Origin: Rhynchopus sp. YZ270_cl-10
Lineage: Eukaryota; Euglenozoa; Diplonemea; Diplonemida; Diplonemidae
Direction: 5' to 3'
DNA length: 64,000 nt
NCBI GenBank assembly: GCA_964035575.1
Contig: OZ037909.1
Coordinates: 1,054,001 to 1,118,000, forward strand
In this document: positions 37,774 to 49,470 of the stretch, in pieces
Numbering within the stretch: position 1 is the first letter of the stretch
How the letters are laid out: every line of letters starts with the position of its first letter
The notes under the pieces: model-generated
Seen by the model: only the letters and a program-made list of their open reading frames with translations
What the model was told of the DNA's origin: nothing
Databases searched by the model: none
Made by a program: the position numbers and the translations under genes

Positions 37774-40700
37774 ATGGGAAAATTCGATGAAGCAATCGCC
37801 GCATTGCCCAAAGAACGATTGATCTCATATTTACCAAAAGAACTGCTTGCGGAGCTGAAGAACAGTGTTGAGGTCAAACCGTCGTATATCACCTATTCTG
37901 CTGCCATGCTTTATGTCGATGTGTCGGGGTTTTCAAATATTGCTCATAAGCTGAACAACATGGTTGCAGGAGGTGCGGAGACTCTGACCAACCACCTGAA
38001 CATCTACTTCACTAAAATCATTGACATTATCGGCAGACATGGTGGTGATATCATTCTCTTTTCTGGGGATGCGTTGCTGGTCTCTTGGAGCTCTGATGTG
38101 GAGGAGGAGTTGATGGATAAAAGCGTTTCCTGCATTCTCTGTGGAGTCAACCTTTCAAAGAACTGCGCCGAACACCGTTTTTCCGTCGCAGTTCCAAACG
38201 GCGACGATATCGTCCTCGAAATGAACCTTCACATCGGTGCAGCGTACGGTTCTGCGATGGGAGCGATAGTTGGAGGGGCTTCCCCTCATGCGTTGGGAAT
38301 GTGGAAGTATATTGTGATGGGGAGGGTGGTGGAGTGTTCTGGGGTTGCGGCGAATTTGGGGAATCGAGGTTCGTTTATTATAGCGAGATCTTTGTTGCAA
38401 AGTCAAGATCAATTAGTCATTACCGGAGCACCTTTGAGCGAAGAGGTTGACGGCGAAATCGAAGAATTTGTTATATTCGAGACTGTTGCGAAACATAAAG
38501 ACGCAGATGAAGGATCGTTCTCTACGCTAAAGATTAATAAGCAGACCCTAGATGAGGCGCAGTCGAAGGAGGGGGTAGGAAATGGTGTTCCGGTGCCACC
38601 TTCTCCGAGGCAGACCTTAGCGGATTATACACCGGTTGATTCGATGGTTGATGCGCAATCAAATGAATCAGAAATGATGAGAATTCATCTTCAAGGCTTT
38701 GCGTTTGATACTTTAGTCTATTCAGAGCTTGATCATTTTCTTCGTGAAACCAAAGCTCCCCTCGCAGGGACAAACGCAAATGGAGCTGCCGCGCAGCTTC
38801 GCATTGTGAGCACCCTTTTCATCAAATTACACGGCATTTCCGTAAATACCTCGGATTATGCGATGCTCCACGCAAAGCTTCAGAGGGCAACGAGAATCAT
38901 TCAAAAGGCGTTGGTGAAAGTGGATGGTGTGCTGAACAAAATAATCATGGATGATAAAGGGGTGATCTGTGTCTGTGTGTTCGGCATTCCGCACCACAGT
39001 CACGAAGACGATGCGTTGCGTAGTGTCGTCTTTGCGCATAAGGTGAGCAGCAAGCTGTCGAAGGAGGTGGGCTCCACTACAGTCGGCATCTGCCGTTCGT
39101 ACGTCTTCTGTGGGACAACAGGCAGCGCTGCGCGCAAGGAGTACACAGTACTAGGAGACGGTGTGAACATGGCAGCGAGGCTCATGGCAAAGTGTGATTC
39201 AGTAGAAGGCAAAGGCGAGAAGAAAAGAGATCGAACTATAATGTGCGATTGGGACACCGCAAATGAGGCGGGGCGGAGTGAGGTATGCATTTTTGGCTTC
39301 TTTTTTTCTAAAAAATAATTATCAGAAATCCGCGCAAAACGTTGGCTTCGTCGATGCAGGAGAGCTGAAGCTGAAGGGAAGGGAGCAGGCGATTGCTTGC
39401 TTCTACGTTGTGGCTGCTTCAGAAAAGGACCGTATTGCGCGTGAGATGTCGAGCAATAATGTGAGCCCGCACCACCAGGGCTTGGTGCGTGCGCAGTCGA
39501 TGTGCTCGCAGGTGAGCAAGAGCTCGAAGGTGACGTCAGGGACGTCGATGTCGTCGCGCAGTAGCATCTCGTCCTTCGGGTCGCTCTTCTCCTTGCCTCG
39601 CATGTTCCAGGCCAATGCTGCGTATGGTCTTTTCTTGATTTGTTACATAATAATATATTTGCCATTAAAGGTGGGATAGCCTGTGGTGGTGCAATGAAGA
39701 GAGTGGCTTGGATTTGTGAGGGTCGTGTGAATATCCTCAAACTATCCCCATACACACACACACACACACACAGCTCGCAAAGCCGGCGTCGTATGCTCCA
39801 GCAGCAGCGCAGCCAGAGTGTACTGTCGCCGATCCAGCAGATCGCGTCAGTGCGGTCTGGGGGCAGTCTGCGGTCGCTCACGATGTCGGAGGGGAACCAG
39901 TCGCTGCACTCAATCCACAGTGCACAGAGCATGAGCAAGCTGCGCCACCAGCTTGACGGCATCACGGCACGCAAAGACGAGGTCGAGCAGCTGAAGGCCT
40001 TCATCGACACCTACGCGCGCCCGAGGAGAAGCGGTGCGTCGCCAAGCAACAACACCGTCACAGTGCGTACACGCGGCACCCAGGAGGGCAACATCCTTGC
40101 CATCACCGGGCAGATGCAGACAGGAAAGACGAAGTTCCTGAAGTACGCCCAGGAGCTGTTGGACAGGCGGCAGTGCGAAGGCATCATCCTCTACACGAGC
40201 GAGTCCTCCATGCACGCACAGTACGACTCGCTACGCCCCCTTGTGCAAAGCATTCTTGCCAACACAGACTTCATGAGTCTCGCAGCGGTATGGCCTTTGG
40301 CAACCCCTCTTCAATACGGACAGCCGCCCCATTTTGCCCCATTTCTTTTTTTGCATTCTGTGTCTTTACTGTCAAACTTTTTCACACACCTCCCGCCACC
40401 TAGCACAATGGCACAACACACCCTACAACACCTGCGTCCAGCGGCGAGCCTTTCAGCTTCCCTCCCTCCCCTCTCACCCCCTCTCACCCCCTCTCACCCC
40501 CTCTCATCACAGGACGTGGACACCGAAGACCTGAACATGCTGTCGTACGTCTGCCGCGACGACCGCATCGGCCTCCCTACCGAGGACCAAAGCAACCTAT
40601 CCCGCAAGGAGAAGATGGACACCGTCAACAACGTGCTGCAGACGCTTATGGCCTCTGCCTTTGGGTATGCTGCCCCTCCCCACACACACACTCTTCTTTT

Positions 40701-43700
40701 CTCTGCGAGCTTAGGTCACCTTAGGTCACCAACTTTTGTACGTACTCCAACAAATCAACACCCAACCCTACAGATGGCCCGTCATGCTGCTTGTAGACGA
40801 CATCAAGCTGCTTGACTACGCGACAACGCAGTTCGTAGTGTGGTCCGTCATCGAGCGTGGCTGCAGTCTCATCTACACAGACCGGGTTACTGGGAGCAAG
40901 GTGGACAACAGCATGCACCTCCCGAGCGCTGCAGCCACATCGACACAGCGTCGGTCTGAGGGCGGGATATCACCACTACCGGGTCTCGACACGTTGTCAC
41001 ACTCGACAGGGTCGGACTCAGGCCCTGTAGCCATGCTTGACTTTGCGGACACTGCACGCAAGGAGGACACTGCAGACCTCCGCAAACGTCTCCTCCAATT
41101 CGAGCATAAGTACATCCGCCTCGAGGCCATGTCACGCTCCCAGCACGACAAGCTCCTCATACACCTCTTTCTCCACGACGTTGACCCCTTCCTTTCAGAG
41201 AAGATCTACGAGAAAACGGGGGGCATCCCTGGGTTTACGTCCCAGATTTGCACGAATTTGATTTCAGGCAACCATGTTTCGGTGCGGAATTCTCAGGTTG
41301 TTGTCGTAAAGAAGGGGCGATTAGAAGAGACCGCGGTTCACTTTGTGAAAGGCCTGGAAGCGCATGTTCTTGCCATAGTGGATCAACTCTCAGAAGAAGC
41401 CAGAATCGGCATCCACGTTGCCGCAGTTCTGCAAATCGACAACCGATTTGGTCTTGACATTTTCACCACTATTATGGAACGCCTCAACGAAAACGCGGAG
41501 AGCGCGCTCGCCACCTTGGTTTCAGTGAACATGCTGATGAACGTTACACACAGGGAAGAGGTGCCTGAGGCTACCCCACACTCCATTGTTCCACAGGAAC
41601 ACACCTACGCGCCGTCCAGCTGGCTTGACAAGGACAGCAGCGAGCACCGGGTCACCTTTTGTCAACAGCTCTCCCGGGATGCTGTGTACCTCTCAATGCT
41701 GCAGGCGGTGCGCAAACAGTACCACTCGCTTGCGGCCGATGTAATTATGGAGAAAGAGCGTGGCGAAACCTCCCGTCTCAAGGCATCCACTTCACAGCAC
41801 CTGTTCTATCACATCTCACGCTCCGGTCAGCAGGTTCCCTTTAAGTATTGTTACGCCGCATTCATTTCTGCAATCGAATGTAACCGTATTGAGCTGGCTA
41901 CAACGTACCTCGAATCTGTGGCAGATGGTGCAAAGTATATGACCCCCTACGAAGAGCTTATGCTCTTCTTTAATAAGCTTGCCTGCGTGAATGAGATGGG
42001 AAGGGAAGAGGACTTTCTCGAGCCAGGTAACATTGATGCGGTGCTCGATGGGGTGCAGCAGTACGCGAGGGAGCACAGCATAGAGAAGATATCGTTGAAG
42101 AAGAAGCGGCCTGCAAAGCAAAAGAAGGCAGGCCTCTTCTCATGCTGCTGTGCAGGGGATGAGGAGGTGGAGGAGATCGACCTAGCTATGACCAACCGCA
42201 CCACACCTCGCGAGCCGCAACCCATCACCACCACAGACGACGGCACCATTGGGCGATATGGTGAAGGGGTGGACCAAGACCTATATGCCAGGATGAGTGC
42301 CTATTCTGGACGTCCGCTTACAGATCCGACACAAAACACTGATAGCAGCAAAAAGCGGGCCGGGCAGGCTTCGGTCGCCAGCGGGGACACAACGAAGTTT
42401 GAGGTGACTGTGTTGTACTATAGTGTGCTTGCAGAGCTTCGCTTTGCGCGTGGTGATAAAAAGCTTTTGAATGAAGCCGTAAAGAAAGTGATGTCTGCAC
42501 ACAAACGTCTTTCCTCCACTGATGACTATGACGCGTCGTCCTCGTGTTTGGCAATCAATCTGAGTGATTATCGTTTGGACAGCGATGTGGACTTTCTTTT
42601 GTCAGAGAAGAGCAGGACAGCGCAGGCCCGCGAAGCGCAGGGGTCTAAGGGGAACAGTTTCAACACTGGTTGTATTTTTGGTGCGATGGCGTCGTTTCGT
42701 TTCCCGAACATCATTAAGTTGCTGAGCACCGCCGGCTATGCGACGCTGCAGCATGAACCGCTGAAGACTCTGGCGCAGCTTCCTGGACATAATAAGGTTA
42801 CTGCGGAACCGGTTTTGTTGGTAATTCACGGTCGTTTTCGGTTGAGTTTGCATGGTTTAGTAAAAAGCTTGCAGGTCGTAGGGTGTATCCTGCAAGGGGA
42901 GGCTTCGCCAGCGAAGCAGTGTATAAATGAACTGCGTTGCTGTGGATCGCCGAAATGGGCGCTCGCGGCGTTGCAGTTGAAGAACATTGCGAAGGGTTTT
43001 ATGACGTTCGAAGGGTCCGGTGGGTATTCCAACACCCGCACAGCGCTTGTTAATAAGATGCACCAGGCAGGGCTTGTGACGCTTGCTGCAGACACACAAA
43101 ACTCTCTGTTGATGGGGTGTGGGTTCGACGACATCCTGATGGAGTCGTTGCACATCGCGTGCACCAAGTCTGAGATCTCTCTCGGCGCTGCGGTGGACGA
43201 CCTTGAAGCTCAGCTTGCAATTCCGACACCACACTTTGCCTTGGCGTTGATGTCAGTCATGGATAGGATCTTGACCTTTATTAAGAAGGATTCAACAAAG
43301 AGCACAGGGTTGCCCAGTTCGCCGGACCTAGGTTCCGTGGATAAGAACAAAACAAGCTCGCAAGGTACAGGAAGTGTAGCAGGTGCGTCCGGGGAGCTGT
43401 TGCAGCGGTGTGTCAAGATGATGCAAAAGGTGGGCGCGTGGTACCCAGTGTTCGAGCCTGTCGCAGTGTTCTATGAGGGTGCACGGTGTGCGCTGAAGAG
43501 CCCGGCTACCGCGAAGCCGTCGTTTGAGCTGTGCATCGAGCTATGTGCACGGCTTGGCATGAAACGGTCGATCTTCATGTGGCGGGCAAGGTATGCTATT
43601 GTATTACCGATCGACATCGGTCAGAAACAAAAAATACTAAGATACAGTGATCCAATCCACCTGTGTGTACAAACCTGTTTGTTGTTTTTTTTGGGGTATT

Positions 43701-43905
43701 TTTGATGCTGTCATGGATCATCGTTTTGTGCAAAAAACACCTATATCAACACAGAGCGCATCTGACGTTGTCTGCGCAAGTATCGGAGGCGCAGGCAGTC
43801 ACCGTAGGTGAGTTGCTTGCGACATATACATCACAGTGCTTCCACAGTCCCATAGAGTATGAGCTGTTGGAGGAGATTGAGGCCTTGGGGAAAGATGTGT
43901 GCTGA
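37774..43905 (+). CDS. Soluble-type adenylyl cyclase (ADCY10-like), six exons
   Basis: Exons 37774-39282, 39326-39621, 39774-40287, 40513-40664, 40774-43590 and 43755-43905, 1812 residues; four donors begin gtatg with g or c, and splicing preserves one frame throughout. Class III cyclase domain 1 (about 40-200) has the metal-binding Asp in YVDVSGFS (48-55) and in FSGDALLVSW (95-104). Domain 2 (about 350-490) has FGIPHHSHEDDA and the catalytic YTVLGDGVNMAARLM (457-471). Then comes a P-loop ATPase-like region: Walker A ITGQMQTGKTK (about 711-721) and Walker B VMLLVDD (about 827-833), followed by about 980 mostly helical residues. No transmembrane helix is seen. This architecture is that of bicarbonate/Ca2+-stimulated sAC, 1610 residues in humans. 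It makes cAMP in cytosol or flagellum. A Ser-rich linker (about 560-600) separates domain 2 and ATPase. The first intron is only 43 bp. Confidence 0.9.
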
Positions 43906-44763
43906 GTCCAAGGAGTTGTGATGGCGAAGTACATAGATCAGGGTTGAGAGGGTCGGCATGCAAAAAAAAGAAAATGATTTTACTGTTTGATGCGGGTTTT
44001 TTTGTGTGTGTGGCTATTGTGTAACCATCAAAGCATATTCATCATTCAAAATTCCTCTTTTACTGTGTTTACTCCCCACATTTCGATGCCTCTCGTAGAG
44101 GTGTGTGTTCCCCCCCCTTTTTTTTTTGCAACTTTCCAGCCTCATTTTCAGTAGGTGCATAGCGAGACATTCAAATCGTTCAAAGCCGCCTTTCTGTTTT
44201 TATTTTTTTTTTTGTCTTTGGAAAAAAAAGGGAGTTTGGGATGTGGGTGTATTCGACCATGTCCTCTCCCCTTCTTCACTCCCCGTTCGCGATGGTTCCC
44301 TGCCTCATATGACAGGAAAAAATATTTCCCCCTCTCTCGTTCGTCTGCAGCAGCAACTAAGGGTTGTAGAGGTGGCGCTTTTTTTGGATCCACAAATTCG
44401 GTTTGCACGTTTTTTATTTTATTTTTTTTCTTTCCGCGGTGGCTAATTTCTCATCGTTACACAAAATACACACTTTCTCGTGGGGGCAAAAGTGTTCCAC
44501 AAATTAGGAGCAAAAAACCCATTTCAAACATACGCATGCACTCCATTGTGCGGTCTGTTGTTGCTCATGTCCTCATTTAAGTATCACTCCTTCGGGTTGC
44601 GGTCTTTGTGAGGCGTGTGTATCTCAGATTAGTTTACGTAGGGTGGGCACCTGACATAGCGACCTTCAACGGGGGTGGCGTATCGCAGAGAGCGTTCATC
44701 ATCTTCTCACCAAATGTTTTATGGGCTACGTTCTAGCCCTTTGTTTTTGTTTTTTTGTTTGTG

Positions 44764-44834
44764 TGTTTTCATCCAGATGGCTGGCATCGTACAGTGGGTC
44801 GGTCAGTCGGAGGTGCCTGCATCAACAACTACCA
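44764..44834 (+). repeat. R2 repeat, copy 3
   Basis: TTTTCATCCAGATGGCTGGC then ATCGTACAGTGGGTCGGTCA, then GTCGGAGGTGCCTGCATCAA. Confidence 0.75.
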
Positions 44835-44923
44835 TTTTTTTCTTCACCCAAGCCATACCTAGTGGTAAATGCGTAATTTGTACCTCACTGGGTTTTATGT
44901 GAAGATCCTTTGGTATAGGTATA

Positions 44924-44970
44924 GGGTGGCTGAGCAGCAGAGGCTTTCGTCCTACCAGTTTTTTCTTTTT
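44924..44970 (+). repeat. R3 repeat, copy 11 (diverged)
   Basis: AGGGTGGCTGAGCAGCAGAG then GCTTTCGTCCTACCAGTTTT. Confidence 0.45.
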
Positions 44971-45399
44971 TCTTTTTTCTCCAGTGCCTGTGTCCCTCTG
45001 GGTGTGCCGGTGAGGTGTTTGTACTTTCACAAATTTGTGCCTAGCCTAGTTCTGTTCGGGGGGATGATTCGGGGGTGTGATTATTTTTGATTTAGTTTTA
45101 CTTTTTTGTACTGTTTTGTTGGAAATTTGCAAAGTGGGGTAAAAAATTGGTAAAAAATTCCAAAAAAAAATATTTGTGCACAAAATATTCACTTTTGATT
45201 TTATTCAAAAGGAAAAAAGGGGGCCGACCTTTTGCCTCGACAGCCCTGTCTTGGTAAAAGGGGTTTTTTTGTTGTATGCGTGATAAAATATTGGGGGGGT
45301 TTAGGTAATGTGTCTGTACGTGAGACATATTCATTCTTTAAGTTTTATGTTCTCATGCTTTTCTTTCGATGCGTGTACACGAGAAGGCATTTTTTCTCT

Positions 45400-45489
45400 G
45401 TTGTTGGCCGCAGGGTACTTTGTGCTTTTTCATCCAGCTGGCATCGTGGGTCAGCAGAGGAGGTGCCTGCATCGATAACTTCACTTTCT
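45400..45489 (+). repeat. R2 repeat, copy 4 (full length)
   Basis: TTGTTGGCCGCAGGGTACTT at the 5' end, then CATCCAGCTGGCATCGTGGG and AGGTGCCTGCATCGATAACT, then TCACTTTC. Confidence 0.75.
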
Positions 45490-45833
45490 CTTCTTCAATG
45501 GAAAGGATACGAAGGAGGCAGTACAGTGGGCCACTTGGTCTTCAAGATGAGAGATTTTTTTTTTCTTCATAAGATTATGTACAGCGTTTGTGTATTAAAA
45601 AAAATGAGCGGAACCTTGTTGGAACCGCTCTTTTGAGGTGCACACACAACGGTCTAGTCTATCTTTCCCTTTTTTTTTTATTATTATTTTTTCCCCCACT
45701 CCTCCCTTCTGATTATTTCCCGTCCTGTACACTTCACTTACTTTTTTTTTTATTATTTTTTCTCAGATAATTCCTCCCTTTCGTCTCTCCACCTCTGTTA
45801 GCAGAGGTGCGCCGCTTCTGTCACATGCACCCA

Positions 45834-45954
45834 CACGATGGTGAATTAAATGACCTGACTTGTGGTTTTACTTTTGTGGTTTTACCATTGGCTTACAACA
45901 GTAAAAACATAGAGTAAAAAACCACGAGGTCAGGTCATTCACTTCACCGCCGTG
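45834..45954. mobile_element. 121-bp palindromic element
   Basis: AATGACCTGACTTGTGGTTT pairs with the complement ending GGTCAGGTCATT; weaker pairing extends out to CACGATGG/CCGCCGTG. No target duplication is clear. Confidence 0.6.
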
Positions 45955-46813
45955 CCTCCCCCTTCCCCTTCACCGGGGGAGGTACCCCTTTGGGTGAAAA
46001 GCATTCGTTTGTTCAGAACCTGTCTGTTTGATTACCCAACACCAAAAAAAAATTTTTTTTTTGGGAAAAATGAAAAAAAGGTTACCGTTCTTGCCCTCTG
46101 CTTTAAGTGTCCCTTACTCTCCCCCCCATCCCCGTCACTATTACGCATTTCTTGTATTTTTTTTTCTCACTGTGTTTCGTGCTTCGTGCTTAGGTGTCTA
46201 GGATTTTTTTAATATTTTCCAACAATTCACTTCCGAGTGAATTCCAGAGTATTTAAATTTTATAAAAGAAGTGGTTGCGCAGTGGAAAACACATCCGTTT
46301 TCGTTGGATGTTTGCGCAATGATACAGACAAAATATGTGCAGACCGTTTGCGTGGTGTCTGACCGTTATCAGATTTTCAAAAAGTCATTAGCCTTCGGGC
46401 GACTTTGTGTACAGAACCCGTCCTCGTACAGGTGATTGTCGAAACTACAAAAAAACAACAACGAACACCTCAATGTCTGGCACTTGGTCTGCAAAAATAA
46501 GCGAACACCTTCAATTAGTCTTGTGCAACCAAGTGTTTTTTTTTTTCAAAAAAAAAGTGGTGGCTTGTAGGGGTACGTTGCTGTTTTTGTCTCTCTTTGT
46601 TCCCCTTCCCCATTTTTTCGTGTCTTCCAAATTTGTTCCGAACTCAAAAAAAAAAAATTTCCAAAAAGGGTTGTGACTGACACCTTACCCTGTGTGCTTT
46701 TGAAAATGACGAAGTGCGTGAGGCTTAGGTTCGTATCAGTGCTGTCTCGCCTGCCCAAACTGCGAGGGCATCGCCCCCCACTAGCTTTTTTCTTTTTTGG
46801 AAATTTGACAGAC

Positions 46814-46948
46814 CCACCTGATTTTTACCCCGCGTATAGGCGCGTACAGCGCGTAAAGGCTGGGAAAAATGGGTGGGGTTTGGCCTTTTCTGGCCTGTAC
46901 GGGCCTTTTCGGGCCTTTACGCGCCTTTTCGCGGTAAAAATCAGGTGG
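46814..46948. mobile_element. 135-bp MITE with exact 5-bp target duplication
   Basis: 16-bp TIRs CCACCTGATTTTTACC at 46814 and inverted at 46933-46948; direct CAGAC flanks (46809-46813 and 46949-46953). The interior has GGGCCTTTTCGGGCC-type short palindromes. Confidence 0.8.
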
Positions 46949-47242
46949 CAGACTGTACTTCATATTGCCTTTTTTCTTTTCTTTTCTTTTCTTCCCCTCT
47001 TCGAGTCAAACTTTTTCTTTCCTCTTCGATTTAGGGGTTTTCTCACAAATCATGTTGTCCAAAATATTTAACGCATAGCCAGTTACCCTCCTCCCATACA
47101 CCCCCTTGTGTTTTATTTTTTTATTGTGTTGTTGTTGCTGCAAAAAGAAAAGAAAAAAAAAACCGTTTTCCGTGAAAACCGCTTCACGTAAATCTCTCTC
47201 TTCCCGAAAAACTATGCGATAAAAGGAAAAGAACGAAATAAT

Positions 47243-47703
47243 TGAGGTGATCCAGTCTCACGCTTTTTCACACATTTTCACTTGGTTTCACACATTTTCA
47301 CACATTTTCACATGGTTTCACATGGTTTCACACATTTTCACTTGGTTTCACACATTTTCACATGGTTTCACGGTGTGAAAAAGTGTGTACGAAAGTGAAA
47401 AAAAAACTGCTTCACGCACTCTGAGTGGATTCCTCCAAAAAAAAAACTTGGTGTTTTCACATGGTTTCACACATTTTCACTTGGTTTCACACATTTTCAC
47501 ACATTTTCACATTGTTTCACATGGTTTCACACATTTTCACTTGGTTTCACATATTTTCACTTGATTTCACACATTTTCACCTTGGTTTCACACGTTTTCA
47601 CTTGATTTCACACATTTTCACCTTGGTTTCACACGTTTTCACTTGTTTTCACACGTTTTCACGGTGTGAAAACGTGTGGAAAAGTGTGCGCTGGATCACC
47701 TCA
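47243..47703. mobile_element. 461-bp TIR element with TTTCACACA tandem array and 5-bp target duplication
   Basis: 13-bp TIRs TGAGGTGATCCAG at 47243 and inverted at 47691-47703; direct ATAAT flanks (47238-47242, 47704-47708). The interior is almost wholly short units of TTTCACACATTTTCACTTGG type in one orientation, interrupted near 47373-47450 by GTGTGAAAAAGTGTG in the opposite sense. No coding capacity. Confidence 0.8.
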
Positions 47704-48119
47704 ATAATGATTTTTCGAAAAATAAAATAAAACGGATTCAAATAAAATGCAAAGTTGGTGCTCCGGACCCCATTTGTTGCGTACTTCTTGCGTACTTAGT
47801 GCGTAGTTGTTGCACACGTAGTACTTTTTTTTATTTCTGGGGGTACCAAAAGTGATTTTCTATATGGGTTGAGGTCGTTGCAGTTTTTGTACCATCTTAG
47901 TACAAAAAAAAAAAATGCCTTCGGGCTGCATATATTGTGTAGCAAATGCTCAGTGTCTACACTACAACCAAGATTTCAAGAAAAAGACGCGACACCCAGG
48001 ACCTGCATCACTGCAGGTACCATCACAGCAACTCCTCTCCCCCCCTTACCCCCCAGTCAGAGACGCACCTCGCTGGGGAAGATAATAGACACACTGTGTA
48101 TTCCCGATTGGGCAGCATT

Positions 48120-48636
48120 CTTTCCCCTTTCCCCCTTTCCCCCTTTCCCCCTTTCCCCCTTTCCCCCTTTCCCCCTTTCCCCCTTTCCCCCTTTCCCCCT
48201 TTCCCCCTTTCCCCCTTTCCCCCTTTCCCCCTTTCCCCCTTTCCCCCTTTCCCCCTTTCCCCCTTTCCCCCTTTCCCCCTTTCCCCCTTTCCCCCTTTCC
48301 CCCTTTCCCCCTTTCCCCCTTTCCCCCTTTCCCCCTTTCCCCCTTTCCCCCTTTCCCCCTTTCCCCCTTTCCCCCTTTCCCCCTTTCCCCCTTTCCCCCT
48401 TTCCCCCTTTCCCCCTTTCCCCCTTTCCCCCTTTCCCCCTTTCCCCTTTCCCCCTTTCCCCCTTTCCCCCTTTCCCCCTTTCCCCCTTTCCCCCTTTCCC
48501 CCTTTCCCCCTTTCCCCCTTTCCCCCTTTCCCCCTTTCCCCTTTCCCCCTTTCCCCCTTTCCCCCTTTCCCCCTTTCCCCCTTTCCCCCTTTCCCCCTTT
48601 CCCCCTTTCCCCCTTTCCCCCTTTCCCCCTTTCCCT
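48120..48636. repeat. TTTCCCCC octamer satellite, about 64 units
   Basis: About 517 bp of near-perfect TTTCCCCC, with two or three 7-bp slips (for example near 48445 and 48540). It is free of stop codons in all plus frames, so long reading frames cross it, but they are artefacts. Strong purine/pyrimidine strand asymmetry. Confidence 0.95.
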
Positions 48637-48654
48637 ATTATTTTTTAGTGATTC

Positions 48655-48703
48655 TTATCCGGATGGCTGGCATCGTGGGTCAGTCGGAAGTGCCTGATGT
48701 TAC
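48655..48703 (+). repeat. R2 repeat, copy 5 (next to satellite)
   Basis: TTATCCGGATGGCTGGCATC then GTGGGTCAGTCGGAAGTGCC; starts about 18 bp after the octamer array. Confidence 0.7.
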
Positions 48704-48896
48704 CGATACGGTATTTACTTCAAGATCGACAAAGCACCAAAAAAATCCGAGTCAAATCTTACCAAAAAGAACCCCCTCTGCGTACCTTTTCCTGATAGTT
48801 TACGACCCTCCCCTCTCCCCTCGTCATCCTTTATCTTTACGCTAGTACTGTGTCCGCAAAAGCGTTGATGTGTGTACAAGTACAAAAAAAAAAAAA

Positions 48897-48968
48897 CATA
48901 GTGGAGATTTGCACAAAACTGTGGCAACACAACCGAGGCAACTACACTACTCCAACAATTTGTCAAAA
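48897..48968 (+). repeat. R6 repeat, copy 2
   Basis: CATAGTGGAGATTTGCACAA then AACTGTGGCAACACAACCGA, identical to 19231 for the last 45 bp. Confidence 0.75.
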
Positions 48969-49470
48969 AAAAAAAAACTTCTTTATTTTTGTGTGATTCC
49001 ACACCGTCTCTGAAACGTATGAGATAACAAAGGGAGGTTAGTCCTACTCCCTTCAAAAAACGAAAAAAAAAAAAAAAATTCAGGAGAAAAATAAATTCCA
49101 AAACAGAAATATGGTTGAAAAAATCAAGAAAATCCCATTTTTTTATTTGGTCAGACCAAGATCTCTCATTGCTTGGCCTAAAAGAAAATACAACGAAAAA
49201 GGAAAGCAGCAACAAAATGGATAAAGTGCATTTCCCCTCCCTCCTCCTCCTCCTCTCCCCCATCCATCTTCACCTCAGCGCTTTTGTCTATATTTCAAAA
49301 AAGGGCATTTTTTTCCCCTTCCACTTTGCACACCTCTTCTTACTCTTCTTACTCTCCTACGAAGCTACGATGTGTGTACATGAGAGGCATCACTCATCTT
49401 ACAAATTCTTCTCCTTTCCCCCCCTCCTGCTTCAAAACCCCCCTCCTTCACCCCTTCAGAACCCCTTCCC

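Larger units (their letters stand above)
43906..49470. other. Gene desert 2, about 5.6 kb of repeats
   Basis: No gene found. Holds R2 copies at 44764, 45400 and 48655, R3 at 44924, a palindrome at 45834, TIR elements at 46814 and 47243, an octamer satellite at 48120 and R6 copy 2 at 48897. The stretch 44.0-44.7 kb shows T-rich sequence without structure I can name. Confidence 0.6.

Noticed and set aside
44100-44580. Overlapping frames of 86-141 codons in desert 2
   Set aside because: Built from homopolymer runs (Phe and Lys tracts) in A/T-rich sequence; no motif.
46266-46320. Small hairpin TTGCGCA...TGCGCAA considered as tRNA or snRNA
   Set aside because: An A-box-like match alone, no B box or cloverleaf; left as an unexplained hairpin.
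47869-48845. Two long plus frames crossing the octamer satellite (PFPLSPF repeats)
   Set aside because: The repeat unit has no stop codon in any plus frame; the frames have no conserved flanking sequence or acceptor context.
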